A stretch of DNA of 7,768 nt from an uncultured Gemmiger sp. (GTDB taxonomy: Bacteria > Bacillota > Clostridia > Oscillospirales > Ruminococcaceae): NCBI GenBank assembly GCA_944382805.1, contig CALWNS010000261.1, forward strand, positions 1 to 7,768, in the 5' to 3' direction. The notes below the pieces were generated by a model, which saw nothing but the letters and a program-made list of their open reading frames with translations, was not told the origin of the DNA and did no database searches. Below are positions 1-6,394 of this stretch, piece by piece. A program made the translations under genes and the position numbers. The stretch's first letter is position 1, and each line of letters starts with the position of its first letter.

Positions 1-1608
1 CGCGGCACCGGCCACCTGCTGGGCGTGGAGCACATCATCCACCAGTACCCGCACTGCTGGCGCTGCCACCACCCCATCATCTACCGCGCCACCGAACAGT
101 GGTTCTGCTCCATCGATGCGTTCAAAAGCGACGTCTACAAAGCCATCGACAACGTACAGTGGCAGCCGGCCTGGGGCCATGACCGCATGATGGGCATGGT
201 GCGCGACCGCAGCGACTGGTGCATCTCCCGCCAGCGCGTGTGGGGCGTGCCCATCCCGGCGTTCTACTGCAAAAAGTGCGGCAAGTACCACATCACCGAA
301 GCCTCCATTAAGGCCGTCTCCGACCTGTTCCGCAAAGAGGGCAGCGACGCCTGGTACAAATACGAGGCCAACGACATCATGCCCAAGGGCGAAGTGTGCG
401 AATGCGGCGCCGCCGATTGGGAAAAAGACGGCGACATCATGGACGTCTGGTTCGACTCCGGCTCCACCTGGAGCGCCGTCTGCCGCGAACGCCCCGAACT
501 GACCTGGCCGGTGGACCTGTACATGGAGGGCGCGGACCAGTTCCGCGGCTGGTTCCAGTCCAGCCTGCTGACCTGCGTGGCCACCGAGGGCGTGGCCCCC
601 TACAAGGGCGTTTTGTGCCACGGCTGGGTGGTGGACGCCCAGGGCAAGCAGATGCACAAATCGGCCGGCAACGGCATGGAACCGGCCGAGATCATCCGCG
701 ACTACGGCGCCGACATCATCCGCCTGTGGGTCGCCTCCAGCGACTACACGGTGGACGTGCGCGCCGGCAAGGAGATCTTCCGCCAGCTGTCCGAAGCCTA
801 CCGCAAAATGCGCAACACCGCCCGCTTTATGCTGGGCAACCTGGGCGGCTTTGATCCGGCCAAAGATATGGTGCCGGACGACCAGCTCTACGAGATCGAC
901 CGCTGGGCGCTCGGGGCCGTCAACGAACTGACCCGCACCATGCGCGCGGCCTACGACGCCTACGATTTCTCCCGCGCGTACCACGCGGTTTACAACTTCT
1001 GCGTCATCGATATGTCCAACTTCTATATGGACGTTATCAAGGACCGCCTGTACTGTGCCGACGAGCACGCCCGCCGCTGCGCGCAGACCGCGCTGTACCG
1101 CGTGCTGGTCGATTTCACCAAGCTGCTGGCGCCCATCCTCTGCTTCACCAGCCAGGAGATCTGGAGCTACGTGCCCAAGCTCCCCGGCATGAAGGACTAT
1201 GTCGTGTTCGAGCAGATGCCCGAAGCCAAGCCCGCCGCCGACGCCGCCTTTGCGGATAAGTGGGCGCGCATCATGGCCGTGCGCGACGATGTGAAAAAGG
1301 TGCTGGAACAGGCCCGCGCCGACAAAACGATCGGCTCTTCGCTGGAAGCGGCGCTCACGCTGTATGCCGACGGCGAAGTGTACGACCTGCTCAACGCCAT
1401 CCCCCTGGACGAACTGGCCGACCTGATGATCGTTTCGCAGGTGCGCCTGGTCCGCGGCCAGGGCGGCGCGCAGGGCGCCGTTGCCGGCCTGGGGGTCGAA
1501 TCCGCCCGCGCCGCCGGCCAAAAGTGCCTGCGCTGCTGGAAGTTCGACGAACAGGTGGGGGCGGACGGCCTGTGCCCGCGCTGCGCCCGCGTGCTGGGCC
1601 GCGCCTGA
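1..1608 (+). CDS. ileS: Isoleucyl-tRNA synthetase, C-terminal 535 residues (5' end outside window)
   Basis: Cytoplasmic class I aminoacyl-tRNA synthetase that charges tRNA-Ile with isoleucine. The reading frame is open from base 1, so the start, the HIGH motif and most of the editing domain lie upstream; about 535 of roughly 930 usual residues are visible. Numbering from base 1, the conserved WCISRQRVWG block is at residues 73-82. A Cys pair (90, 93) and a CxC (133, 135) flank an insert before the DVWFDSGS motif, probably a zinc knuckle as in other clostridial IleS. The KMSKS-equivalent loop reads QMHKSAGN (217-224), followed by GADIIRLW and the helical anticodon-binding domain. The C-terminus has the IleS zinc finger, Cys509/512 and Cys525/528. 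The QMHKS form departs from canonical KMSKS but keeps the second lysine and serine. In Bacillus subtilis ileS also lies just upstream of lspA. Family identity is secure. Confidence 0.97.
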   Translation, partial: RGTGHLLGVEHIIHQYPHCWRCHHPIIYRATEQWFCSIDAFKSDVYKAIDNVQWQPAWGHDRMMGMVRDRSDWCISRQRVWGVPIPAFYCKKCGKYHITEASIKAVSDLFRKEGSDAWYKYEANDIMPKGEVCECGAADWEKDGDIMDVWFDSGSTWSAVCRERPELTWPVDLYMEGADQFRGWFQSSLLTCVATEGVAPYKGVLCHGWVVDAQGKQMHKSAGNGMEPAEIIRDYGADIIRLWVASSDYTVDVRAGKEIFRQLSEAYRKMRNTARFMLGNLGGFDPAKDMVPDDQLYEIDRWALGAVNELTRTMRAAYDAYDFSRAYHAVYNFCVIDMSNFYMDVIKDRLYCADEHARRCAQTALYRVLVDFTKLLAPILCFTSQEIWSYVPKLPGMKDYVVFEQMPEAKPAADAAFADKWARIMAVRDDVKKVLEQARADKTIGSSLEAALTLYADGEVYDLLNAIPLDELADLMIVSQVRLVRGQGGAQGAVAGLGVESARAAGQKCLRCWKFDEQVGADGLCPRCARVLGRA

Positions 1609-1621
1609 ACCCATAGACCCG

Positions 1622-1655
1622 CCGGGGCGGCGCTTGCCCAAAAGCGCCGCCCCGG
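1622..1655 (+). terminator. Strong GC-rich hairpin between ileS and lspA, possible weak terminator or processing site
   Basis: A perfect 14-bp stem (1622-1635 pairs with 1642-1655) closes a 6-nt loop, GCCCAA, 14 bases after the ileS stop. The stem is almost entirely G-C. No T-run follows: the next bases are GGCCGTTCCGG. It is therefore not a standard intrinsic terminator. It may slow or partly stop transcription from ileS, protect the 3' end of the ileS message, or separate ileS and lspA expression. The structure is seen directly; the role is inferred. Confidence 0.5.
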
Positions 1656-1673
1656 GCCGTTCCGGCTAACCGT

Positions 1674-1695
1674 AACGCGATAAAACGCGATAAAA
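1674..1695 (+). repeat. 10-bp tandem repeat ahead of lspA
   Basis: Two perfect adjacent copies of CGCGATAAAA (1676-1685, 1686-1695), extended by two matching bases on the left. The second copy supplies the first bases of the AAAAGGA ribosome site of lspA (1692-1698). This is the only A-rich patch in the ileS-lspA gap, so it could contribute to a promoter or to an unstructured ribosome-loading site. No convincing -35/-10 pair was found here. Confidence 0.6.
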
Positions 1696-1704
1696 GGATC
1701 TTAC

Positions 1705-2223
1705 ATGGCAGAAAACAAACGCAAACCCGATCTGCGCGCCGGCGCGCTCTCGCTGCTGGGCGTGGCGGCGCTGGCCGGCATCGACCAGCTGCTCAAAGCC
1801 TGGGCTACGGCGGCGCTGGCCGGCGGCAGCGCGCCGCTGCTGCCGGGGCTTTTGGAGCTGCGCTATGTGCTGAACGACGGCATGGCCTTTTCCATGCTCA
1901 GCGGCCGGCGCTGGCTGCTGCTGGGAGCCACCGGGCTGATCCTGGCCGTGGTGGTGCTCATGCTGCTGCTGCGCCCGCTGCCGCGCGCCGAGCGCGTGGT
2001 CTGGGTGCTGGTGGCCGGCGGCGGCATCGGTAATTTTATCGACCGCGCCCGCACCGGCGCCGTGGTCGATTACCTCAACTTTTTGTTCATCGATTTCCCG
2101 GTGTTCAATTTTGCCGATATCTGCGTCACGGTGGGCGTGGGGCTGCTCATCGTCCTGCTGGCGGCGGAGCTGTGGCGCGAACACCGTGCCGGCCGGCGGC
2201 AGGCCCCGGATGCGCACGCTTGA
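1705..2223 (+). CDS. lspA: Lipoprotein signal peptidase (signal peptidase II)
   Basis: Membrane aspartyl protease that cleaves the signal peptide of prolipoproteins just before the lipid-modified cysteine, after Lgt has acted. The protein has 172 residues, a normal LspA length. Four hydrophobic segments are visible, roughly 12-33, 50-66, 70-90 and 139-156, the second being weak. Family motifs are present in order: IDQLLK near the first helix (Asp27, Lys31), N57-DGMAFS, GNFIDR (110-114), VVDYLNF with catalytic Asp122, and FNFADI with catalytic Asp138. The start is set by AAAAGGA six bases upstream of ATG. The 3' end overlaps rluD by 14 bases, so the two are probably translated together. The same lspA-rluD pairing (lspA-ylyB) is known in Bacillus subtilis. 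The C-terminal tail (157-172) is charged and probably cytoplasmic. Confidence 0.97.
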   Translation: MAENKRKPDLRAGALSLLGVAALAGIDQLLKAWATAALAGGSAPLLPGLLELRYVLNDGMAFSMLSGRRWLLLGATGLILAVVVLMLLLRPLPRAERVVWVLVAGGGIGNFIDRARTGAVVDYLNFLFIDFPVFNFADICVTVGVGLLIVLLAAELWREHRAGRRQAPDAHA

Positions 2224-3136
2224 GTTTACGGCCGCCGCGGCCGACGCCGGCCAGCGGCTGGACCGCTGGCTGGCCGCGCAGGCGGGGGAGCTTTCCCGCA
2301 GCGCGCTGCAAGCCCTGATCGAGCAGGGGCAGGTGCTGCGCAACGGCGCGCCGGCCAACAAAAAGGACAAGCTGGCCGCCGGCGACACCGTGGCGCTGAC
2401 CGTGCCCGACCCGCAGCCGGTGGAGGCGCAGCCGCAGAGCATCCCGCTCGACATCGTGTACGAGGACGACCACCTGCTGGTGGTCAACAAGCCCAAGGGC
2501 ATGGTGGTTCACCCCGCGCCCGGCAACCCGGACGGCACGCTGGTCAACGCGCTGCTGTACCACTGCCGCGGGGCGCTTTCCGGCGTGGGCGGGGCGCTGC
2601 GCCCCGGCATCGTACACCGCATCGACAAGGACACCAGCGGCCTGCTGGTCGTGGCCAAGGACGACGCCGCCCACCAGGGCCTGAGCGAGCAGATGGCCGT
2701 GCATTCCATCCACCGCGTGTACCACGCCGTGGTGTACGGCAACCTGAAACAGAATTCCGGCACGGTCGAAGCGCCCATTGGCCGCGATGCGCGCGACCGC
2801 AAAAAAATGGCGGTCACACAGCAAAATTCAAAGTATGCCTGCACCCACTGGCAGGTGCTGGAGCGGTTCGGCCGCTTTACCTACATCGCCTGCCGGCTCG
2901 AGACCGGCCGCACCCACCAGATCCGCGTACACATGGCGCACATCGGCCACCCGCTGGCCGGCGACGCCGTCTACGGCCCGCGCGCGGTCATCCGGGAATT
3001 GCAGGGCCAGTGCCTGCACGCCAAGGAGCTGGGCTTCATCCACCCGGTCACCGGGCAGCCGCTGCGGTTCAGCAGCCCGCTGCCCCCCTGGTTCACTCTC
3101 TTTCTGGAACGGCTGAGAAAGGAACGGCGCGAATGA
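2210..3136 (+). CDS. rluD: RluD-family 23S rRNA pseudouridine synthase with S4 domain
   Basis: Converts uridine to pseudouridine in 23S rRNA; Escherichia coli RluD acts on the helix 69 loop, and the exact sites of this protein are inferred. It has 308 residues, typical for the family. Residues 1-65 form an S4 RNA-binding domain (AGQRLDRWLA at the start, GDTV at the end). The catalytic domain follows, with VNKPKGMVVHP (92-102), the signature HRIDKDTSG (136-144) containing catalytic Asp139, and RTHQIRVHMAHIGHPLAGD (234-252). The ATG at 2210 was preferred because it puts the S4 domain at the usual distance from the N-terminus; longer in-frame starts lie inside lspA and add unrelated sequence. 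No strong ribosome site precedes it, so coupling to lspA translation is likely. Its stop overlaps the next start (ATGA). It is equivalent to Bacillus subtilis ylyB; RluD rather than RluA/RluC is favoured by context. Confidence 0.92.
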   Translation: MRTLEFTAAAADAGQRLDRWLAAQAGELSRSALQALIEQGQVLRNGAPANKKDKLAAGDTVALTVPDPQPVEAQPQSIPLDIVYEDDHLLVVNKPKGMVVHPAPGNPDGTLVNALLYHCRGALSGVGGALRPGIVHRIDKDTSGLLVVAKDDAAHQGLSEQMAVHSIHRVYHAVVYGNLKQNSGTVEAPIGRDARDRKKMAVTQQNSKYACTHWQVLERFGRFTYIACRLETGRTHQIRVHMAHIGHPLAGDAVYGPRAVIRELQGQCLHAKELGFIHPVTGQPLRFSSPLPPWFTLFLERLRKERRE

Positions 3137-3963
3137 AACGCAACCTGAAACAGACCTTCGTCTTTTGCGATATGGACAATACGCTGCTGGCCGCCAAGGA
3201 GGGCATCCCCGACTGCAACCGCACCGTCATCCAGCTGTTCACCGGCATGGGCGGGCGGTTCACGGTGGCCTCCGGCCGGCCGCCGCAGTCGGTGCGCGCG
3301 GCGCTGGGCGATTTGAAGCTCTCGCTGCCGGCCATCTGCTGCAACGGTTCGCTGCTGTACGATTTTTCCAACGACCGCGTGCTGCGCAGCGCTGCGCTGG
3401 ACCGCGGCCAGGCCACGGCCGCCATGCGCGACCTGGCCGAAAAGTTCCCCCGCATCGGCATCGAGGTCATGGCCGGGGCGGGCGAATTGTACGTTGTGCG
3501 CGCCAACCCCTATACCCATGCCCACCAGGTGGACGAACAGATGTCCGGCGTGGCCTGCCCGGTCGAAAGCGTGCCGGACGGCTGGGTCAAGGTGGTGTTC
3601 GCCGGCGACCCGGAGACCATCCGCAAGGTGGGCCAGTACGCCAAGACCCGCTACTACGGGCAGGACAACTATTTCCTGGCCACCAACGGCATCTATGAGG
3701 AGATCATGCCCGCCGGCGTGGGCAAGGCTTCGGCTTTGCGGGAGCTGTGCGCCATGCTGGGCGTGCCGCTGCAGCAGACCATCGTGCTGGGCGACTATTA
3801 TAACGATTTGGAGATCATGCAGGCGGCCGGCTACTCGGTGGCGGTGTCCAACGCCCCGCCGGAGGTAAAGGCCGCCGCCGACGAAGTGACCAACTGCACC
3901 TGTACGGACGGCGCCGTGGGCGAGTACCTGTACAAACTGATCGAGGAAGCCACCGCCCTGTAA
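3133..3963 (+). CDS. Cof-type HAD superfamily phosphatase (HAD-IIB)
   Basis: Predicted cytoplasmic Mg-dependent phosphatase of 276 residues. All four HAD motifs are visible: motif I DMDNTLL with nucleophile Asp13 and general acid Asp15; motif II Ser47 in VASGRP; motif III Lys198 in GVGKASAL; motif IV GDYYNDLEIM with metal ligands Asp221 and Asp225. The roughly 110-residue stretch between motifs II and III is the C2-type cap that defines the Cof/YbiV/YidA group. These enzymes usually act on sugar phosphates, phosphorylated cofactors or nucleotides, and substrate cannot be assigned from sequence. The ATG at 3133 overlaps the rluD stop by four bases (ATGA), which fixes the start and implies coupled translation. 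Motif I has Asn in place of the commoner Gly (DxDGT), which should not impair catalysis. The neighbouring PTS EIIA hints at sugar-phosphate metabolism, but only weakly. Confidence 0.92.
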   Translation: MKRNLKQTFVFCDMDNTLLAAKEGIPDCNRTVIQLFTGMGGRFTVASGRPPQSVRAALGDLKLSLPAICCNGSLLYDFSNDRVLRSAALDRGQATAAMRDLAEKFPRIGIEVMAGAGELYVVRANPYTHAHQVDEQMSGVACPVESVPDGWVKVVFAGDPETIRKVGQYAKTRYYGQDNYFLATNGIYEEIMPAGVGKASALRELCAMLGVPLQQTIVLGDYYNDLEIMQAAGYSVAVSNAPPEVKAAADEVTNCTCTDGAVGEYLYKLIEEATAL

Positions 3964-3989
3964 GCGGGCGCAGGCAAGGGGGGCAGACC

Positions 3990-4457
3990 ATGCGCGTCAG
4001 CGACCTTTTGAACCGCAACAGCGTGCTGCTGCACGCCGATATCGCCAACCGGGACGATGCGCTCGGCGTGTTCGTGGAACTGCAGGAATCCAACGGCGTC
4101 ATTACCAACGGCACCGCCTATTACAACGCGGTCTGCCGGCGCGAGACCGCCGGCACCACGGCCATCGGCCAGGGCATCGCGCTGCCCCACGCGCGCAGCG
4201 CGGGGGTGGCCGCGCCCGGCGTGGCCGCGCTGGCGCTGCGCCGCGGCGTGGACTGGGGCGCGCCGGATTCCCGGCCGGTGGACCTGGCGTTCATGGCGGC
4301 CGTGCCGGCCGGCGACGCCAGCGGCCACCTGCTGATTTTGGCCCGGCTGGTCAACCTGCTGTCCGACCCCGAACTCGTAGCCGCGCTGCGCGCCTGCGTC
4401 ACGCCGGAGGACTTTTTGCGCCGCCTGGCCCGCGCCGAAGCCTCCCGTTTTGCCTGA
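3990..4457 (+). CDS. PTS EIIA protein, fructose/mannitol (PtsN-like) type
   Basis: A single-domain, 155-residue cytoplasmic phosphocarrier of the type-2 PTS EIIA fold. The active-site block GQGIALPHAR (60-69) carries the phosphoryl-accepting His67, and a second conserved histidine, His113, lies in GHLLILARL. The C-terminal LLSDPELVAALRACVTPEDFLRRL matches the family's closing helices. HPr normally phosphorylates His67, and the phosphate then passes to an EIIB. No EIIB or EIIC gene is present here. It may therefore serve a transporter encoded elsewhere or act as a regulator like PtsN. A strong ribosome site, AAGGGGGG (3976-3983), sits six bases before the ATG and 26 bases separate it from the HAD gene, so it looks like the last gene of the lspA operon. 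A terminator follows 13 bases after the stop. Confidence 0.9.
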   Translation: MRVSDLLNRNSVLLHADIANRDDALGVFVELQESNGVITNGTAYYNAVCRRETAGTTAIGQGIALPHARSAGVAAPGVAALALRRGVDWGAPDSRPVDLAFMAAVPAGDASGHLLILARLVNLLSDPELVAALRACVTPEDFLRRLARAEASRFA

Positions 4458-4470
4458 ACCCCTGCCATGA

Positions 4471-4506
4471 CCCGTGCAGCAAGCAACTGCACGGGCTTTT
4501 TTCTTT
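4471..4506 (+). terminator. Rho-independent terminator after the EIIA gene
   Basis: A 9-bp perfect stem, CCCGTGCAG (4471-4479) with CTGCACGGG (4487-4495), closes a 7-nt loop and is followed by C, six T, C and three T. This is a textbook intrinsic terminator on the + strand, 13 bases after the EIIA stop. It marks the end of the housekeeping operon and isolates it from the two-component operon, whose promoter starts about 30 bases later. Confidence 0.95.
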
Positions 4507-4534
4507 GCGCGTGGGCCGGCATTGCGGCCGGATA

Positions 4535-4550
4535 TGACCGTCCTGTCACC
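4535..4550 (+). promoter_or_regulatory. Putative response-regulator binding site upstream of the two-component operon
   Basis: The element TGACCGTCCTGTCACC matches TGACCGGCCCGTCACC at 6310-6325, ahead of the ABC transporter genes, at 14 of 16 positions. It can be read as an inverted repeat (TGAC-N6-GTCA) or as two direct repeats, TGACC and TCACC, 11 bp apart, the one-turn spacing typical of OmpR-family regulators. Its right end lies 20 bp upstream of the -10 box, covering the -35 region. Binding by the regulator encoded at 4607 is inferred. Confidence 0.6.
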
Positions 4551-4570
4551 CGCCGCCGGCCTGCGCGCGG

Positions 4571-4576
4571 TATAAT
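4571..4576 (+). promoter_or_regulatory. -10 box of the two-component operon promoter
   Basis: TATAAT, a perfect sigma-70/SigA -10 hexamer, stands out in a very GC-rich gap. The bases 17 bp upstream (ACCCGC) are nothing like TTGACA, so the promoter probably depends on an activator bound at 4535-4550. Transcription would start near 4583, giving a leader of about 24 bases that contains the AAGGAGG ribosome site (4594-4600). Confidence 0.75.
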
Positions 4577-4606
4577 AGGACCAAACGCCCGCCAAGGAGG
4601 CCCCGT

Positions 4607-5311
4607 ATGTCTGACCCGCCCATCCGCCTGCTTTTTGTCGAGGACGACGCCGCCATCGCCCAGGGCCTGTGCTACGCCCTGGAACAGGACGGCTACGCCG
4701 TGACCCATGCGGCCACGGCGGCCGCCGCCTGCGCCGCGCTGCCCGCCGGTTTCGACCTGCTGCTGCTCGACGTCACGCTGCCGGACGGCAGCGGCTTCGA
4801 TGTGCTGCGCGCCGCCCGTCGCCTGGACCCGCAGGTGCCGGCCGTCTTTCTGACCGCCCGCGACGACGAGGGCAACACCGTGCTGGGCCTTGACCTGGGG
4901 GCCGACGATTACATCGCCAAGCCTTTCCGCCTGCGGGAACTGCAAAGCCGCCTGCGGGCCGTGCTGCGCCGCCGCGGCGCGCCGCCCGCGGACGTCTGCG
5001 CGCTGCCCGGCGGCGTGCGGGTGGACCGGCGGCGGGCGCTGGTCACGCGCGGCGGGGCGCCGCTGCCCCTGACGGCGCTGGAATATAAGCTGCTGCTGGT
5101 TTTCCTTGCCCACCCGGGGCAGGTGCTCAGCCGCGGCCAGCTGCTCGATACGCTGTGGGACGAACACGGCAACTTTGTCAACGACAACACCCTCACCGTG
5201 GCCATCAAACGGCTGCGCGCCAAGCTCAGCGTGCCCGGCGCAGCGCCGGTCATCGCCACCGTGCGCGGGCTTGGCTACAGACTGGAGGCGACCGATGCTG
5301 CGCAACCGTGA
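4607..5311 (+). CDS. OmpR/PhoB-family response regulator
   Basis: DNA-binding transcription regulator of 234 residues, switched by phosphorylation from the kinase encoded next. The receiver domain (6-122) has the acidic pair Asp13/Asp14, phospho-acceptor Asp55 in LLLLDVTLPDGSG, Thr83 and Lys105 (AKPF). A winged-helix domain (about 128-226) has the LTALEYKLL, LSRGQLLDTLW, VAIKRLRAKL and VRGLGYRL blocks of the OmpR class. All switch residues are present, so it should be functional. AAGGAGG six bases before the ATG fixes the start. The gene follows its own promoter after a terminator and overlaps the kinase gene by 17 bases. The shared element in front of this gene and of the ABC genes suggests that it controls both. 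It resembles regulators partnered with Bce-like kinases and transporters; the inducing signal is unknown. Confidence 0.95.
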   Translation: MSDPPIRLLFVEDDAAIAQGLCYALEQDGYAVTHAATAAAACAALPAGFDLLLLDVTLPDGSGFDVLRAARRLDPQVPAVFLTARDDEGNTVLGLDLGADDYIAKPFRLRELQSRLRAVLRRRGAPPADVCALPGGVRVDRRRALVTRGGAPLPLTALEYKLLLVFLAHPGQVLSRGQLLDTLWDEHGNFVNDNTLTVAIKRLRAKLSVPGAAPVIATVRGLGYRLEATDAAQP

Positions 5312-6305
5312 GATCGCCCTGCTGGCCCTGTTCACGCTGCTGGCCACGCTGACCGCGGCGGCCGCGGGGTTCCTTTTGCCCGGCGCGGCGGGCTGGGCGG
5401 CGCTGGCCCTGGGCGCGGCGCTGGGCGGCGGGTACGCCGCCTTTACGGCCTGGCGCTACCGCCAGCTGCGCCGGCTGGCCGCGTACCTGGCCGATGTTTA
5501 CAACGGCGCGCGGGCGCTGGATATCCGCAGCAACGAGGAGGGCGAACTCAGCCTGCTCAAAAACGACCTGTACAAGATCACGGTCACGCTGCAGCGCCAG
5601 GCCGACCAGCTGGACCGGGACAAAACCTTCCTGGCCAAAGCGCTGGGCGATATCTCCCACCAGCTCAAAACGCCGCTGACCAGCGCGCTGGTGCTGGCCG
5701 ATCTGCTGGGCCGGGACGGCCTGCCCGCCGCCCGCCGCCGGGAATTCCAGCAGACGCTCAGCGGCCAGCTGGCCCGTATGCAGTGGCTGGTGGGGACGCT
5801 GCTCAAAATATCCCGCCTGGACGCCGGGGCGGTGGCAATGGCCCCGGCGCCCGTGGCGCTGGACGCGCTGCTGGGCGAGGCCCTGGCCCCGCTGCGCCTG
5901 CCGATGGAGCGCCAGGGCGTGGCGTGCGACCTGCGCCTGCCCGCCGGCGCGGCGCTGTGCTGCGACCGCGCCTGGACGGCCGAGGCGGTGCAGAACGTGC
6001 TTAAAAACTGCATCGAGCAGATGCCGGCCGGCGGCCGCCTGACCATCCGCGCCCAAACCGACGCCCTGGGCACGGCGCTGACCATAGAGGATACCGGCGG
6101 GGGCATCCCCGCCGCCGACCTGCCCCACCTGTTTGAGCGCTTTTACACGGCGCGCGCGCCCCGCGCCGGGGCGCAGACCGACCACGCGGGGCTGGGCCTG
6201 GCGCTGGCGCAGTCCGTTTTGCAGCAGCAGGGCGGCAGCCTGCAGGCCGCCAACATCCCGGGCGGGGCGCGGTTCACCTTCACCTTCCCGCGGCTCACGG
6301 TCTGA
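5295..6305 (+). CDS. Membrane histidine kinase with minimal sensor region (intramembrane-sensing type)
   Basis: Sensor kinase of 336 residues, partner of the regulator just upstream. Two hydrophobic helices (about 7-28 and 34-53) are separated by only some five residues (PGAAG), leaving essentially no external sensor domain. This is the architecture of intramembrane-sensing kinases such as BceS, which usually sense through a partner ABC transporter. A helical linker (54-115, with GELSLLKNDLYK at 83-94) leads to the H-box DISHQLKTPL with phospho-accepting His122. The ATPase domain follows: N-box Asn234 and Asn238, G1 box DTGGG (266-270), F-box LFERFY (279-284) and G2 box GLGLAL (299-304). The ATG at 5295 has GGAGG six bases upstream inside the regulator gene, overlapping its last 17 bases. 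The two are presumably co-translated. Only 89 bases separate it from the ABC ATPase gene, supporting a joint function. Confidence 0.94.
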   Translation: MLRNREIALLALFTLLATLTAAAAGFLLPGAAGWAALALGAALGGGYAAFTAWRYRQLRRLAAYLADVYNGARALDIRSNEEGELSLLKNDLYKITVTLQRQADQLDRDKTFLAKALGDISHQLKTPLTSALVLADLLGRDGLPAARRREFQQTLSGQLARMQWLVGTLLKISRLDAGAVAMAPAPVALDALLGEALAPLRLPMERQGVACDLRLPAGAALCCDRAWTAEAVQNVLKNCIEQMPAGGRLTIRAQTDALGTALTIEDTGGGIPAADLPHLFERFYTARAPRAGAQTDHAGLGLALAQSVLQQQGGSLQAANIPGGARFTFTFPRLTV

Positions 6306-6348
6306 GCGGTGACCGGCCCGTCACCGCCGCCGTCACCGGCCCGCCACC
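6306..6348 (+). promoter_or_regulatory. Repeat-rich putative operator upstream of the ABC transporter genes
   Basis: Directly after the kinase stop lies a perfect inverted repeat, GCGGTGAC-CGGCCC-GTCACCGC (6306-6327). The same stretch continues as direct repeats: TGACC (6310), TCACC (6321), TCACC (6333) and CCACC (6344), spaced 11, 12 and 11 bp. The TCACC at 6333-6337 ends 20 bp before the -10 box, exactly as in the two-component promoter. The likely role is binding of the neighbouring OmpR-type regulator, inferred from the shared element at 4535-4550. The inverted repeat could instead form an RNA hairpin that dampens read-through from the kinase gene, although no T-run follows. Confidence 0.6.
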
Positions 6349-6354
6349 CGCGCC

Positions 6355-6363
6355 TGCTATACT
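6355..6363 (+). promoter_or_regulatory. Extended -10 promoter element for the ABC transporter genes
   Basis: TGCTATACT is an extended -10 element (TGn plus TATACT, one mismatch to TATAAT). The bases where a -35 should lie (ACCGGC at 6335-6340) do not match TTGACA, which fits an activator-dependent promoter. Transcription would start near 6370, leaving a leader of about 25 bases that includes the AGGAGG ribosome site (6381-6386). Confidence 0.65.
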
Positions 6364-6394
6364 GCCAGGCATACGGATAAAGGAGGGCTACTTT

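Noticed and set aside
2111..2209. A longer N-terminus for the pseudouridine synthase starting inside lspA
   Set aside because: The extra residues are simply lspA read in another frame. The ATG at 2210 gives the normal S4-domain start and a short operon-type overlap.
1666..2502. A 278-codon - strand frame opposite lspA and the start of rluD
   Set aside because: It is antisense to genes with complete family motifs, and its translation is rich in Gln/His/Arg with no family likeness. It is a by-product of GC-rich codon use.
3010..3132. A longer N-terminus for the HAD phosphatase starting inside rluD
   Set aside because: The extension overlaps the conserved rluD C-terminus and adds no HAD sequence. 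ATG 3133 in the ATGA overlap places motif I at the usual position near residue 13.
3163..3183. DMDNT instead of DxDGT in HAD motif I as a sign of lost activity
   Set aside because: Both catalytic aspartates are present and the other three motifs are intact. Asn at this position is a tolerated variant in HAD enzymes.
4543..4548. CTGTCA as a -35 box for the two-component promoter
   Set aside because: It would be 22 bp from the -10 box, too far for a normal sigma-70 promoter, and the same bases are better explained as part of the shared regulatory element.
5106..5294. A longer N-terminus for the histidine kinase within the response-regulator gene
   Set aside because: It would be out-of-frame reading of the regulator's DNA-binding domain. 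ATG 5295 has a GGAGG site six bases upstream and leads straight into the first membrane helix.
4121..5347. A long open frame on the - strand (408 codons) across the EIIA and response-regulator genes
   Set aside because: It lies antisense to two well-supported genes, has low-complexity Arg/Ala/Gly-rich composition and no recognisable domain. Such frames are expected in very GC-rich DNA.
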